Source: Gigaspora rosea
Taxonomy: Eukaryota; Glomeromycota; Glomeromycetes; Diversisporales; Gigasporaceae
Length of the DNA stretch: 64,000 nucleotides
Direction of reading: 5' to 3'
Assembly: GCA_003550325.1 (NCBI GenBank)
Contig: QKWP01000251.1
Coordinates: 1-64,000, forward strand
Shown: piece after piece, positions 41,017-53,205 of the stretch
Layout: the number at the start of each line of letters is the position of its first letter
Position numbering within the stretch: the stretch's first letter is position 1
Made by a program: the position numbers and the translations under genes
Notes under the pieces: model-generated
What the model saw: only the letters and a program-made list of their open reading frames with translations
What the model was told of the DNA's origin: nothing
Database searches by the model: none

Positions 41017-43325
41017 GTATTGAGAGAATTGAGGAACAAATTAAAAAAAGCAGAGATTAAGGAGATGGAAATGGTTACCGGAAGTGGTCATGATTTAGTT
41101 TTAGTATAGTTAAAAATGGATACGTCTTTGAAACAGAAGGATCTGCTATTTTTAGAAGGAAGACAACTGCCAAGGTGCATATGGAACCTCATATCAGTAA
41201 CGCGAGAGAATTGGGAGGAATATAGAAGTGTTTTGTAGAGGTGTTTACATACTCTGTTACCAGATTACTTTTTGTTCCAGGACCCAAGGCAGATAGCTGA
41301 AGGCATAGAAAGAGGTTCAGATCAGATGGACAAGTTATAGGATGTTATAGAAGGCTCAATTATTAAGTCTGCAGAGAGCACGCTTCCAAACAAGTTGATT
41401 AGATCACCTAAAAAACAATTAGTAGCTTGTAGAAAGCATCAAATATCCAAAGTATATATAAACTTGGGTCATCTCATTAACGAGGTCAAAAAATCAGGTT
41501 CACGGGCTCAATTTTTTTTAGAAAAATGGAACGTAAGATTGAAGACTATAAATTGTCAAGTGGAATGCAACATTAGTATGATAGAGCTTAATTTTTTGCA
41601 TGAATGGATAGGAAAACAATCCTTTGGTAGAAAGTTGTAGATAATAGAATGCTAGAAAGGAATCAGAAAATAAAAGGAAAAGAAATCCAAGAGTATATTC
41701 GGAAGAGAAGTGAAATGATCGTTAAGGAGCACAAAAAAATGTTGGCGAGCTTACTGGAAAAACTGTATAACAAAGTTAATTTAGATAGGGTTTTAGTAAA
41801 GGAGTGTTCAGGATACAAATTAGCAGTATCACCTGAAAAGGTGTTATTAGATACAAGAATGCATTTCCAGAGTCAGTTCCGTAAAAGAATCCCTCAGGTC
41901 GAGGACATGTCAGAAGACTAGAAAAGAGATTATGCTCCCTTGGACAATGTTCAGGAGGGTTGGTACGAATCTGCTCTTTTAATGGTAAAGGTAGAGGAAT
42001 AGCAGAACAGTTTGAAGGATGATAAAGCAGACTCGGCAGCAGGTATCTCAAGTCTAGTATATCCATTGATCACACAGGCTGACACACAAGTTCAGACAAT
42101 TTTGCAAATTTCGCAAACATGTGCCTTTGGTCTGGCAACATTCCAAAGAAATGGAAAGTTGCCAAATATACACAATCTCAAAAGGTGAGAATTGGGAGTT
42201 TGAACTTAGCAAAGTGAGGCCAATTGCTCTGTTGGATGACTTCCAAAAGTGCGTGAGTAGAGTTTTAGCAAAGCGTCTAAGTAAAATAATGAAAAGCAAG
42301 AATATTTTAAAAGGCCCAAACTTTGTGGTTTGCCCGAAGACTTGACAGAAGAACCAATCTTAATGTTGAATGCATTAATAAAAGAAGCAGAGGAAAAAGG
42401 ATGCGAAATGTGGTTGCTCTTTCAAGACATGAAGAAAGCCTATGATTCAGTGAGTCTGCTGATGCTTGGACTTGCGCTGGAGAAAGTTAAGATTTCAGAG
42501 CGAATTAGAAAATTTATTATGAATCTTTATATAAATAGGCGCATAAGAGTGATAACGCATTTTGGTTTGACAGATGAGTTCTGTGCAGGTGACAGCATTG
42601 ACCAGTAGGAGGTGATTTCCCTCCTAGTATGGAAAATATTTTATGACCCTCTATTGTGTAGGGAGCAAAATGATATATCACTCGGCTATACTGCAATGGA
42701 AACAGATTTTGCTTCAAACGGGCTTTGTAGAGTGAGTATAGAAGTACGACAGGCAGTGTTAGCGTATACTAACGATACTACCTGGATAGCGAATTTCAAA
42801 GAACAATTAGGAAAGATAGTGAGCCTAGCTGAGCAGTTTTTTAAGTTAAACGACATTGAAATTAATAGTACAAAGTCTAAGCTGGCGATAATTAATGCAA
42901 AGGTTGTACCTAGTCAAAGAGCGATAAATTTTGGAGGTGCTCAGATATCCGCAGAAGGCAAGCTGAGTAATATCAAGTTCTTGGGAGTATTTTTATACAA
43001 AGAAAAGGAAATAGCGGTCATTAAAAAGAAGCTCAAAAAAGTAGTAGGCCTTTTTATACACAAGCTAAAAAACAAAAAGGTAACAGCAAGCCAACTGGTG
43101 TACATAAACAATCAAGTGCTGCTACCAAAATTGGAATACATTCTGCAAGCAACAATGTGTTCAGAGCAGGAATTAGAAATGATTCATCAACCTTTTTTGA
43201 AATTTATTAAAGGAAAGATGGGCATTGTGCAGACTGCACCCAATAATATATTTTTACATGGTGGGACTCTTAAAGTCAAGGCATTAGTAGATAAGTACTC
43301 GCAAGCAAGCAACAGCTCTGTTTAA
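41017..43325 (+). pseudogene. LINE linker and reverse transcriptase domain
   Basis: After the endonuclease, one frame continues with TAG codons at 41107, 41236, 41338 and 41638. It then shifts and has TAG at 41919 and 42000. RT motifs follow in pieces: VRPIALLDDFQKCVSRVLAKRL, LLFQDMKKAYDSV (42,415-42,455), then TAG at 42606 within the motif GDSIDQ/EVISLL. In the last ORF (42612-43325) the catalytic block is LAYTNDTTWIA, where YADD is expected, and a thumb region follows with FLGV. Frameshifts and the missing Asp mean it is inactive. Confidence 0.8.
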
Positions 43326-43500
43326 AAGGTCAAATAAAAATGGCAATATGGAGCGGTTGATCGAATTAAAAATCATGCAAGGTGCTTTGGGCCTAGGTTT
43401 AAAAAAGAACCCATGAGCAATTGATCTTGAAAGCAATAGGCTCAGAGATTGGAGAGGTAACCTAGTATGTGGTATTATTGAGAAATGCAAATCGTACAAT

Positions 43501-44041
43501 TTGCACTTCCAAATGCAAGAAACTAAGCAGTATTGCGCAGAGAGTGCAGTATCACTTGGAAACTTGCTTGAAGGTTCGGAGACAAAGACAGCTGCTAAAG
43601 CCAGACTAAAGTTAGAAATTTTTTTTCTTGACCAATTGATTAACATGGAAGGTACAAAGTTAAAATCGTGGATACAGCTCAAGAAGTTACACAAAAAGTG
43701 TACCAAAAGACCAAAGACAAAGTGGTTCAGGCTCATGGAAGAGAAAGTTCTTATTGAGTCTCAGATGAGACTTTTGAAAGCTGAGTTTTGTACTAATAGA
43801 AGTAATAATTTAGCTTTAACACGTGGTTTAAGTTTGCTAAGAAGTGATAGAAGATACAAAAACTGGCTTATATTTAGAAAGAGTAAAGGAAAAGAGACTG
43901 TAGGAAGTCTTAGTTTGGGTCATGTTGCGAGAAAAACGTTAGCAAGGCTTTTCGTAGAACATTGGATAGAAGAAATGGAGGAAGTTAAAGGTTTAGTCTT
44001 GAAAAGAAGTAGTCAGTGTGAATTAATGCATAAAGGAAGGA
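43501..44041 (+). pseudogene. LINE connecting region
   Basis: A 181-codon frame, basic and helix-rich (for example LKKLHKKCTKRPKTKW), lies between the RT and RNase H. It has no recognisable motif and is kept open more than its neighbours. It is part of the same polyprotein by position. Confidence 0.45.
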
Positions 44042-44319
44042 AATAAAAATGGTTGTATAGTAAGGTTAAATAAACAGGAGGTTGTCGGAAGGTTAGAAGG
44101 AGTAGTCAAAAAGGGCCAAAAGTGGTTGATGGAGGTCCCGTATAGTTTGAAGGAGGAAGATTCACTGCAAGGAAAAGGGCAGGAGTGTGGTATTATGGAA
44201 TCGATTGTTATAGAGCCACTAAAAATAGTTTTAATTAGAAGATTGGAACTAAATAGTATTTTAGAAAATTTTCTGGTTCAATTAGTAAGTAGTAATTTAA
44301 GTAGAGAGAGATCTGCTAT

Positions 44320-44849
44320 GTGTTTTATACAGACGGGTTGTGGTATCAGGAACTAAACGAAGGGAATGACAAGATGGGGGCTTCCTGGGTGCAAGTAGAG
44401 AATGACAAGAGTGGGGTAATTGCAACAGGCATGGTAAGGTAGAGGACTGGCCATCTTCAACCAGACCTAAGTTGGTTGCGATTTTAGGTGTGCTTCTGAC
44501 AACTAAAACGAGGGCAAGCGTTGTAATAAAATCAGATAGTGCAGCAGCAATCAGTGCAATTAACAAAGCACTTACTAGGAGAAGCTGCAAGGATATGCTC
44601 AAAGTTAAGAATAGAGCGATCCTTAACAAAATTGTAGAAATAGTCGATAGTAAGGAGCTATCTATTAATTTTTGCAAAGTTAAGGCCCATATAGAAGAAA
44701 GGTGGAATGAACTTGCAGATTCTTTGGCAAAGGAAGCTTCAAAACTAGACGATCCTTGGATATGGCCATTTAAAAGGCAAACACATTGGAACACTGTTCT
44801 GGTATGGAACCAAAAACAGGTAGAAGCACTCCCAAGGAAATTCTTTTAG
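44320..44849 (+). pseudogene. LINE RNase H domain
   Basis: The start of the fold is in one frame (FYTDGL...MGASWVQ, from about 44,321). After a TAG and a frame change, the rest is in another (SDSAAAISAINKAL, then VKAHIEERWNELADSLAKEA). These are the Asp and His/Asp motifs of RNase HI. It is broken by one stop and a shift. Confidence 0.75.
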
Positions 44850-45505
44850 AATTGAAACAAGGATACGCGAAAGGCAGTTGGCTCGTGTCTAAAAAGAATT
44901 ACTGCTGCAAATTTGAAGACACCAAAAAAGAAGCAGTTTGGGCTTTCGGCTGGTCCAGATTTAAAGAGCTGGTAGGTACTAAATGTACGTTGATTAAGCA
45001 AAGCAAGGTGCTCTCCACGAGAGTCAAAGGTCTTTGTGATCTATTACCAACATTGGAGGAGCTTCACATAAGAAGACCAGATATTTACACCTTCCCAAAC
45101 TGTTTTCTCTGTGAAGAAGATGTGAATCATTTGGTGAGCTGCAAGTTTTTTGTGGAAGATTGGAGGGCCACAATCAACATAAGTATTGGTATGGCATGGG
45201 AATGCCTAGAAGAACAATCCAAAGCTATTTGGAGCGTTCAAGACTTGCAGAAGCTAATTTTCGAAGAATCAGACGCGGAAAGTGTCCAAATGACACAAGA
45301 TTTGCTTCATGGAATAATTAGGAAAGCAGATTATAAGTATGTTCAGAGCATGATCCCAAGTTTAAAGGAAGTGGCAGAGATTTTTAAGGCACTAATTTTC
45401 ATGGTGCAAGAGAGTTTCTACCATTACATTTGGATATGGAAATGTGAGTTGTTTGCCGACTGGGAAAAACTAAATGGGATATGCAATACACTTAAAAGAA
45501 AGTGA
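44786..45505 (+). pseudogene. LINE C-terminal domain with Cys-rich motif
   Basis: A 239-codon frame overlaps the RNase H frame by about 60 nt. It contains CFLCEEDVNHLVSC, the CxxC...H...C motif found at the end of many LINE pol proteins after RNase H. The rest is helix-rich. The frame is intact in itself but offset from the RNase H frame. Confidence 0.6.
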
Positions 45506-45935
45506 GGTACTAGCCAAAAACCTCGAAGACGGACTAAGCTAGCAGAAATTAAGAATATACAACAAGGTCCAGGAAAAAACTGAGTTTTGAAAGATCGTTC
45601 AACGTCAGTAAATAAGCTTGTCCAGTTCTCTTTGAACATACAAATTTCAAGTTCTATTCCAGCAACGTGGTGGACAAATCGGTAAAGGTTAGCATTTAGA
45701 ATACTAGAAGGTAATTGGTATCTTGTTATAACCAAAGGGTTTACATATAATCAATTCATGAGTAGCCTTTTGGTGGATGAACACCAGTGTGACAATCATA
45801 CTTGGGCACTAGTTGAAATAGCCAGGTATTGGCCTATTTAAACTTTAGATAAATTTGTAGTATGTAATTATAATACAATATTAACTAATAAAATAGAGCA
45901 GGATTGTCAAAGAAAAAAAAATTATATATTGATTA

Positions 45936-46240
45936 TTAACTATCACAGATATGTATCGATTATAATTACTATTGATATATTGGTTATATAATGATTATTA
46001 ACTATAATGGATATATATCGATTATAATCACTATCGATAGAAATCAGCAGGGATATTATATTGTTACTAAATACCTCTGCTAATTTCTATCAATAGTAAT
46101 TGTAATCGATATATATCTGATATAGATATTAATCGATATATATCTTATCAGATATATATCGATTAATATCTATATCAAATATATATCGATTACAATCACT
46201 ATCGATAGAAATCGGCAGGTGTATTTAGTATCAATATATA
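45936..46240. repeat. ATCGATATATAT-type palindromic repeats
   Basis: Many copies of TATCGATTA / TAATCGATATATATC lie directly after the LINE, arranged partly as inverted repeats. The triplet AGAAATC(A/G)GCAGG flanks two of them. Similar words occur before the LINE at about 38,160-38,330. Confidence 0.55.
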
Positions 46241-46821
46241 TCTGACTGGTTAGTAATTGAATATATCTATATATAAAATTTACTAATGGAGCGCCAATTG
46301 CGCACTAGCAATAGTGCTAGTAAATTAAAAAAAAAACAAAATAATTTTTATTTAAAACACAAAACTAGTTGTATTAATAAAAATTTTGTAGTATATTCTT
46401 TAAAATTTGTATTTCTTATAATTTATTATATGGGTGGTCAAAAGTAAAAACTAAGAAATTAGACCTTTTTTAAAAAATAAGCTTTTAGATTAATCAAATA
46501 CCAGTATATTTTTAAAGCTGATTCTTTTTTATTTAATAATGAAAATATAATTAATTAGTAAATTTTAAAGCTATAGTCATTTAAAAACTTTTAAATAGTA
46601 AAATGCAAAATCTAAAAATAGATCAATATCTAATGTTATACAATTTTCATTGGTAGATCTATAAAAATTAGCTAATCAGTTTTGAATAACAAACAGGTTT
46701 ATAGTTCGGAATTGTTATTTTTAGGTTTGTTTTGTTTTTGTATAACAAAATATATTTTACCAGTTATCTTAAAACTTGTGATCACTAATTTCTTTGGTTT
46801 CTACTTTTGGCTGCACATATA
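46241..46821. other. AT-rich stretch without gene
   Basis: Only a short A/T-rich intergenic region. I see no gene or clear repeat apart from a GCGCCAATTGCGC-like palindrome near 46,290. Confidence 0.4.
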
Positions 46822-47326
46822 TTTATAACCAGTGTTGGGTACAGTCCTAAGTCCAGTTTTAAAAACTGGACTGGACTGGACTGTTCCACTGGAACTAGTT
46901 CCAGTTCCATTCCAGTCCAGTTTTCACGTGATTTGTCTAAAAAATTTTTATTGGCCATAGGCTTTATATAATTTGTATATACATATATGCTGATTGCTGA
47001 ATAGCAATATATAACTATGATTCTAAAAATTCAAAATTTAATAGATTAGCTTTACAAAAGCCTTCTATGTTATTTTATTTCAGAGAAATTATTGCCAAAA
47101 AGCTTGTACTACTAGTACCTGTTAAAAACTTTAACTTTTATAGGTCTACAAATCTATATAGGTATTAACAAAGCTACAAATTTTATTTATATTTTTATAT
47201 AACTTATTATACATTAATATTATCATGGGAATATATATAAAATATTAAGATTAAAGATGTCTTGAGATTGTGCACAAGCACTAAAATTAATTAATTGATA
47301 ATCTGCTTGTCGACTGGAAAATAGGC

Positions 47327-48112
47327 AAAATATAGTGTACTTCCATCTAAATTTATTTCTTACTAAGTTAACGATACATGTCCACTAATGAAAGTTGTAG
47401 AGCTCGTCAAGACACATCTAATGGTGGTTAGATCATCCAAATCGGCCTGGTGGATGGCGAGATATTGTCGAAAATGATTGGCTGACTATAAAAAAATCTG
47501 TAACAAAAATCATATATAAAAGCAAAATATAGCATGCTTCCATCTAAAACCTTTTTCTTACTAAGTTATCAATACATGCACACTAATTGAAAGTTGTAGA
47601 GCTCATTGAGTCGCATCTAACAGTGGTTAGATCATCCAAATCGACCTAGTGGATGGCAAGATATCATCAAAAACGATTGGCTAACTAAATAAAACTTTAT
47701 ATAAACATTGTTTACATAGAGATTTTATATAGTCAGCCAATCATTTTTTGACAATATTTCGCCACCCACTGGGCTGATTTGGATAATCTAACAACTGTTA
47801 GATGCGTCTCAATGAGTTCTACAACCTTCAATTAGTGGGCATGTCTCACTAACTTAGTAAGAAAAAAGTTTTAGATTGAAGCACACCACATTTCACCTAT
47901 AGTGATTTTCATATGTGATTTCTGTTATGGATTTTTATATAGTTAGCCAATCATTTTCGATGATATCTCACCATCGCCTGGGCCGATTTGGATGATCTAA
48001 CTACCGTTAGATGCGTCTAGAAGAGCTCTACAACTTTCAATTAGTGGACATGTATCGTTAACTTAGTATGAAAAATTTTCAAATAGAAGCACGCCACATT
48101 TAGCCTTCTTTA
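47327..48112. repeat. Four-copy palindrome (two direct plus two inverted copies)
   Basis: A module of about 190 bp contains GAAAGTTGTAGAGCTC, GGTTAGATCATCCAAATCG and GATTGGCT(G/A)ACTA. It occurs forward at about 47,335 and 47,525, then reversed at about 47,730-47,905 and 47,940-48,110. It lies wholly within the hAT-like element. Confidence 0.75.
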
Positions 48113-48663
48113 GTTGATAGGCAGATTATCAATTAAAGTAATCCTTATAATGATTTTACTAAAGATTCATGGTGTAAATATGATAATGAATTTAGTTAAC
48201 TGGCAAACTACTTTTAGTATTAAATAATTATTTTTATTAAATTACAGTAACTACTCAATTAATCACTCTGCCTATTTATCTAAGTAATTGTATATTACAT
48301 ACAAAAAATTTATTTGAATTGACCAGTTTTCATATTATAAATTATTTACTAATTAAAACTAAAACTTGTATAAATACAAAATTTAGATATTTACTATCAC
48401 AATACCAATTTAGTTAATACTTAATTATACTAAATAAGAAAAATAAAGCTTATATAAAAGCAAAATTTAAGTACTAACAATTACAATACTAATTTAGTTA
48501 TATGTTTAATTATATTAAAAAAAAGTTAATATATTGATATTTTAAATTATTTATGATAAGATCAAAACTTGTATAGTAGCAAAATTTAGATGCTATTTAA
48601 ATAATAAATACAAGTTAATATATTTGTATAGTTAGACAAATCTTATACAATATATAATAAATA

Positions 48664-48895
48664 GTTATTGGATGTGTAGCATCCAATAACTGTTTTATTT
48701 GGCAGGAGAAATGAGAATACCGTGATCCGAAGGATCACGGGATGATCATTTTGGATAACAAATAAAAGAAGTATCTGGCTTTGAATTTAATGTGCTAACC
48801 TGGGCCCCGAAGGGGCTCAGATTGTTAAGCACATTAAATTCAAAGCCAGATACGCTGTTATTGGATGCGGAACATTCAATAATGAATTTATTTTT
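48664..48895. repeat. Cluster of near-perfect hairpins
   Basis: GTTATTGGATG/CATCCAATAAC (11 bp, 48664-48690) is followed by CCGTGATCC-GAA-GGATCACGG (48720-48740). An 83-bp palindrome at 48771-48853 comes next, whose arms start GTATCTGGCTTTGAATTT. It encloses CTGGGCCCC-GAA-GGGGCTCAG (48800-48820). A final TTATTGGATG...ATTCAATAA pair lies at about 48,859-48,883. Stems are almost free of mismatches. Confidence 0.8.
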
Positions 48896-49138
48896 CTTTC
48901 TCTGTTATACTATGAGTTTATGTAAGGTTAATTGGCATATAACAACTGTTATACGACCCACATTCACTATGAAAAAGAAAAATAAATATAGTTATAAAAA
49001 TTTTATAAATATAATTTATTTTATTCATATATATATATTTATTATTTAGGTCCAGTTCCATTAAGTACTGGAACTGGACTGGACTGGTCCAGTCCAGTAG
49101 TGGTCCACTGGACCAGTCCAGTCCAGAAGCCAACACTG

Positions 49139-50089
49139 TTTATAATATAAAAATTGATCTTTTGAAAATTTTTTGTTTTGTTAATTTCTTCTTTTTCTAT
49201 AGCACCTAGCCTGTATTATATTTTACATTATTTCACAATTTAAATCAATTGCAAATTACTAAGTTGGTAAAAAAATTAAAAATTGAGCTTCAATTTAGAT
49301 AATATTTGTCTGAGTAATTATTGGTTATCCAGCAGGTGCTATATAAATATTGATAAAATAAATTTTACATTATTTTTGCAAATTTTTATTAAAATACTAT
49401 GACATACTCTTATACCAATTTTTAATATCAAATATAAAATCTGTAAAAATTCTGTTTGTAAATATATGCATTAAACCTGCAAAAAAACTAGTTATCTAGT
49501 ATGATAGATATTGATAGTATAATAATAGTGCACAAAGCTTTAGCCACATGTTTTTGCTATTATTCTGCCTAGAAATTAGAACTGGTTTGCAAATTGTTTA
49601 TCTGGATATTTATTCTTTTTTTAAAAAAATAACTCAGTTATCTATATTTCTAAAAAAATTATTAGATTTATTCATTTATTTCCATTTTTGTATTAAAAAT
49701 ACATATATTGAAACTGTATTTCATTTGCAATAGGCTTTTAAATATGTATATATATATTAAGTATTAATCAAATACTTACTATAAGGTAAGTAGTCATAAA
49801 TTACACTAAAAGAACACAACTAAATATAGTACAATTAATGATATACTCTAATTAGTACATGTATTTGAAATTGAGAAAGATAAAAATTTGTATAATTTAG
49901 CTCTAAATTAAATGCTATAAGATTAGGAATATTTGTTAATATTAATGATTTAGATAATAATATTATAAAAAAAATAATATGACTAGACTAAACAAAGATG
50001 CAGGTATAATGCTAATAACTTATACAATGTATATTAGCCAAACAAATTTATTATATTAAAATTTTATATTTTGACCAAAATTAGTATAT
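49139..50089. other. AT-rich stretch without gene
   Basis: No coding sequence or clear repeat was recognised here. The 61-codon plus ORF at 49548 is Phe/Ile/Leu-rich by composition and not supported. Confidence 0.4.
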
Positions 50090-50333
50090 GGGGGTGAGTC
50101 AGTAGAAAAGGGAAAAATCATTTTTAGTAAAATTTTTTAATTTTTAAATCAAAATATTTTAACAACTATTTAATCAAATTTTGCTAAAATTTTTATTTTA
50201 ATCTTGAAATTATATAGAATTAAAATAAAAAAATTTTTATAAATTTATTAAGATAGTTGTTAAGATATTTAAGCTTAAAGTCAAGAAAACTTTTATTTAG
50301 AAAAAATTTGGCCCTTTTCTACTGACTCACCCC
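50090..50333. mobile_element. MITE, GGGGGTGAGTCAGTAGAAAAG type (copy 2)
   Basis: It has terminal inverted repeats GGGGGTGAGTCAGTAGAAAA / TTTTCTACTGACTCACCCC, with TATATG/CATATA around them. It is 244 bp and matches the copy at 37,080-37,321 along its length. Confidence 0.7.
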
Positions 50334-51231
50334 ATATAACAAAGTTCAATTAAACATACAATACTAATATTGATGTTAAATAAATTGCTTTATTAGATAT
50401 TTACCAATATATAAATTTATAATTAAAAACTAAAAATTCCAAATTGTATTTAGAAAAATTTATATAATAAGTTTACTTCCAATATATTTAAGTAATATAA
50501 AATATAATTAAACTTGATTCTGTAATATAATAAATACATATATACTATATAGAAATGTAATTCTTAACAACATTTCTATAAAAAACCTAAGTTCATAAAT
50601 ATATTTTAAAATAAATATAAATCAAAAATATATATAATTTATTTATATTATATATAGAGCATTATTTTATAGCAACTTGTTGCCATAGCAACTCTATAAT
50701 TGACCAATCAAAATTAATCAGATAAATCTATATGTTTTTACTTCAAAAAAAATAAAAAAACAAAAAAATTAAAAAAAACAAAAAATTAAAAAATTAAAAA
50801 AAAACAATACAAAAATAAATACAATTTACAATATAACCAAATATTATACTGCATCTCCTATCATGCTACAACCCAACTATTATTTTATTCCTAGCTATTA
50901 TACTAACTATTATACTATTGCCATGCCTATACTAACTAATAATTGTACTACTGTATTACCACGAAATTGCATACACCTGCACGGTATTTTGATTACCTGT
51001 GCAGTATTTTGAGTACACGCATGTGCGCTATTTCGAAACTATACTAGTTTTTAAGCACCAAAGAGATTTTTGAAATAGCGCCTATATGTAGTATATAAAT
51101 ATTTATTTAAAATACATAGCTTTGCAGCAAATAATTTCCTAAATTATAGGTCTTCAATTTGTTATTCATATTATGTATATATGTAAACAAGTAGTAATCC
51201 TGTACGGGACTAAAAATTTAACCTTAATTTA
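50334..51231. other. AT-rich stretch with A-runs and a palindromic motif
   Basis: No gene is seen. There is an A-rich run at 50,740-50,815. Near 51,025-51,080 GTGCGCTATTTCGAAA and TTTTTGAAATAGCGCC form an inverted pair. Related pairs are at 52,185-52,285 and 55,880-55,940, suggesting a family of small foldback elements. Confidence 0.4.
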
Positions 51232-51406
51232 TACACGTCACTCTGGTTATACCGATATCTGGATATAATGACATCATAGTAAAATCTTTCTATGCTGACA
51301 TTTTTTTCAAAAATTTAATATAAAAAGTTGGTATAACTCACTGTATCGACATTTTGAATTTTTTACTAATGAACCAAAAATGTCGATATAACCAGAGTAA
51401 CGTGTA
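51232..51406. mobile_element. Tc1/mariner-type MITE, TA target
   Basis: The ends are TACACGTCACTCTGGTTATA and TATAACCAGAGTAACGTGTA, flanked by TA on both sides (51230-51231 and 51407-51408). It is 175 bp with no coding sequence. The form fits Tigger/pogo-like MITEs. Confidence 0.7.
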
Positions 51407-51824
51407 TAAATAGAATAGAAGAACAGTTAACAATGCCCACTTTTAGTGTTCTGTTCATATGAACTTTTACTTGGCGATACTGAAATAACTATTTTTTATT
51501 AGCCTATTATTATTTTAATTTGTATTTATTTTTTTATTTACCATTTTTTTATCTTATCGATATTGAATTTATTTATTTATTTATTTATTTATTTATCTAT
51601 TTATTTATATGCTTCATGACCTCATTATGTATTAATTGACTCTACCTGGCACATATAAGTTATAAATTATTTCTGTATTCATATTATTCAGCTTATCTGT
51701 CAAATATTCACTATAAAAATTTGATGATAAATGGTCAGTATTGTAACAAAAGGGGAGATAAAATAGGGCTAAGAATTTTTCTTGTGGTCCAAAGTTATAG
51801 AAATATATTCATTTATACAGTATA

Positions 51825-52175
51825 CAGTACACCCTGTCAAAACTGATAATCTTTCATAACTGATAAACAGTTGATCCACCATATTGGTTCCATAATTCAA
51901 ATCTGATAACTTGGCATTTCTAATAACCATTACTCAAAATATCAAATATCTATAAGAGTTCTATAAGATTCGGATTTGTAAGGTAAAATTAATCGATTTA
52001 ATTGGCTCAAATCTGATTTTGTGTAACTGAATATGTATGAATAAATGTAATTTGGCCAATTATATTTAGATAAGATCATGTAACCATTAGGCTATTAGTA
52101 TTTTTAAATCTGATAACCTCTCAAAGCTGATACAAAACCTTCTACCATGCATACTGGTTTTGACAGGGTGTACTG
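51825..52175. mobile_element. pogo-like MITE, TA target
   Basis: The ends are CAGTACACCCTGTCAAAACT and GGTTTTGACAGGGTGTACTG with TA flanks. It is 351 bp. CTGATAA(C/T) words recur inside, complementary near the ends. Non-coding. Confidence 0.7.
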
Positions 52176-52329
52176 TACTATATAAGGTGCATGCTATTTC
52201 AGGACATGCATGGGCGTTATTTTGAAACCCAGTATGCTATTTTTAGGGATGCGATTTTTGAAATAGCACCCATGTGTGCTATTCCGCAGTAATCTGTATG
52301 TTTATTTTTTAAAAAAATAAAAAATATTA

Positions 52330-53205
52330 GTACTATCAAAAAAAACAACTATTATATACTAACTTTTGTGATATCCCATTCTAGTTACATTTTGTTCCAA
52401 TTGTATTATATTAATTCTATAAAAAAGAACATTAGTACTATAAAAAAACTAACTACTGTGCTATATCTGTTTTAGCTACATTTCAATCAAACGATGTTTG
52501 TTCTAAAAAAAAACTTAAGAACATTATTACTGTTATATTAAAATAAAAACTAACTATGATGCTACCTTTATTCTTGTTATGTTCCAATTATACTACATCT
52601 ATTCTAAAAAAAAGAATATAAGAATGTTACTACTTTTATATATATTTATAAAAAAAACTACTGTACTACATTTATTCCAATTGTACTATGATCATTCTAA
52701 AGAAAAGAACATTATAATATTAGTACTGTTAAATATAAAAAAAACTAACCATCATGAAAAAACTAACTACTATGATATGTTTATTCTAGCTATGTTTCAA
52801 CAGTCATACTACATTTGTTTTAAAAAAAAAATATAAGAACATTAGAATTAACTATTTCAATCACACTATGCTTATTCTAAAGAAAAGAACACAAGAACAT
52901 TAGTACTGTTATATATATAAAAAAAAACAAAAAAACTAACTACTGTACTATATTCATTCTAGCTATGTTCCAATTATACTATGTTTATTCTAAAGAAAAG
53001 AACATAAAAATATTAGTACTATTATATTATAAAAAAACTAACTACTGTGCAATCTCTGTTCTAGCTATGTTCCAATCATACTACATTTATTCTAAAGAAA
53101 AAATATAAGAATGTTAGTACTATTATATATAAAAAACTATTATACTATGTCTGTTCTAGCTATGTTCTAATTGTACTATGTTTATTCTAAAGAAAAGAAT
53201 ATGAG
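52330..53205. repeat. Minisatellite of about 110-bp units
   Basis: Roughly eight degenerate copies contain TATGTTCCAATTATACTA, TTATTCTAAAGAAAAGAA, CATTAGTACT and AAAAACTAACTACTGT in the same order. The unit length varies. ORFs in it are artefacts. Confidence 0.75.

Larger units (their letters stand above)
40285..45920 (+). mobile_element. Non-LTR retrotransposon (LINE), 5.6 kb, perfect 15-bp target duplication
   Basis: ATTATATATTGATTA is duplicated exactly at 40270-40284 and 45921-45935, and the element ends in an A-rich tail (AGAAAAAAAA). It carries, in order, an endonuclease (EEP), reverse transcriptase, RNase H and a Cys-containing C-terminal domain on the plus strand, all broken. No gag-like ORF1 is visible, so it may be 5' truncated. 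Such elements insert by nicking DNA and copying RNA at the nick. Confidence 0.9.
46830..49138. mobile_element. 2.3-kb non-autonomous hAT-like element with GGACTGGACT arrays
   Basis: The ends are CAGTGTTGG at 46830 and CCAACACTG ending 49138. The flanks are TTTATAAC / TTTATAAT (7 of 8 bases). CAGTG ends and 8-bp duplications fit hAT. Both subterminal regions contain overlapping CCAGT/ACTGG words (GGACTGGACTGGACTG left; CCAGTCCAG right), likely transposase binding arrays. No transposase ORF is left. Inside are a four-copy palindrome and a hairpin cluster. Confidence 0.75.
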
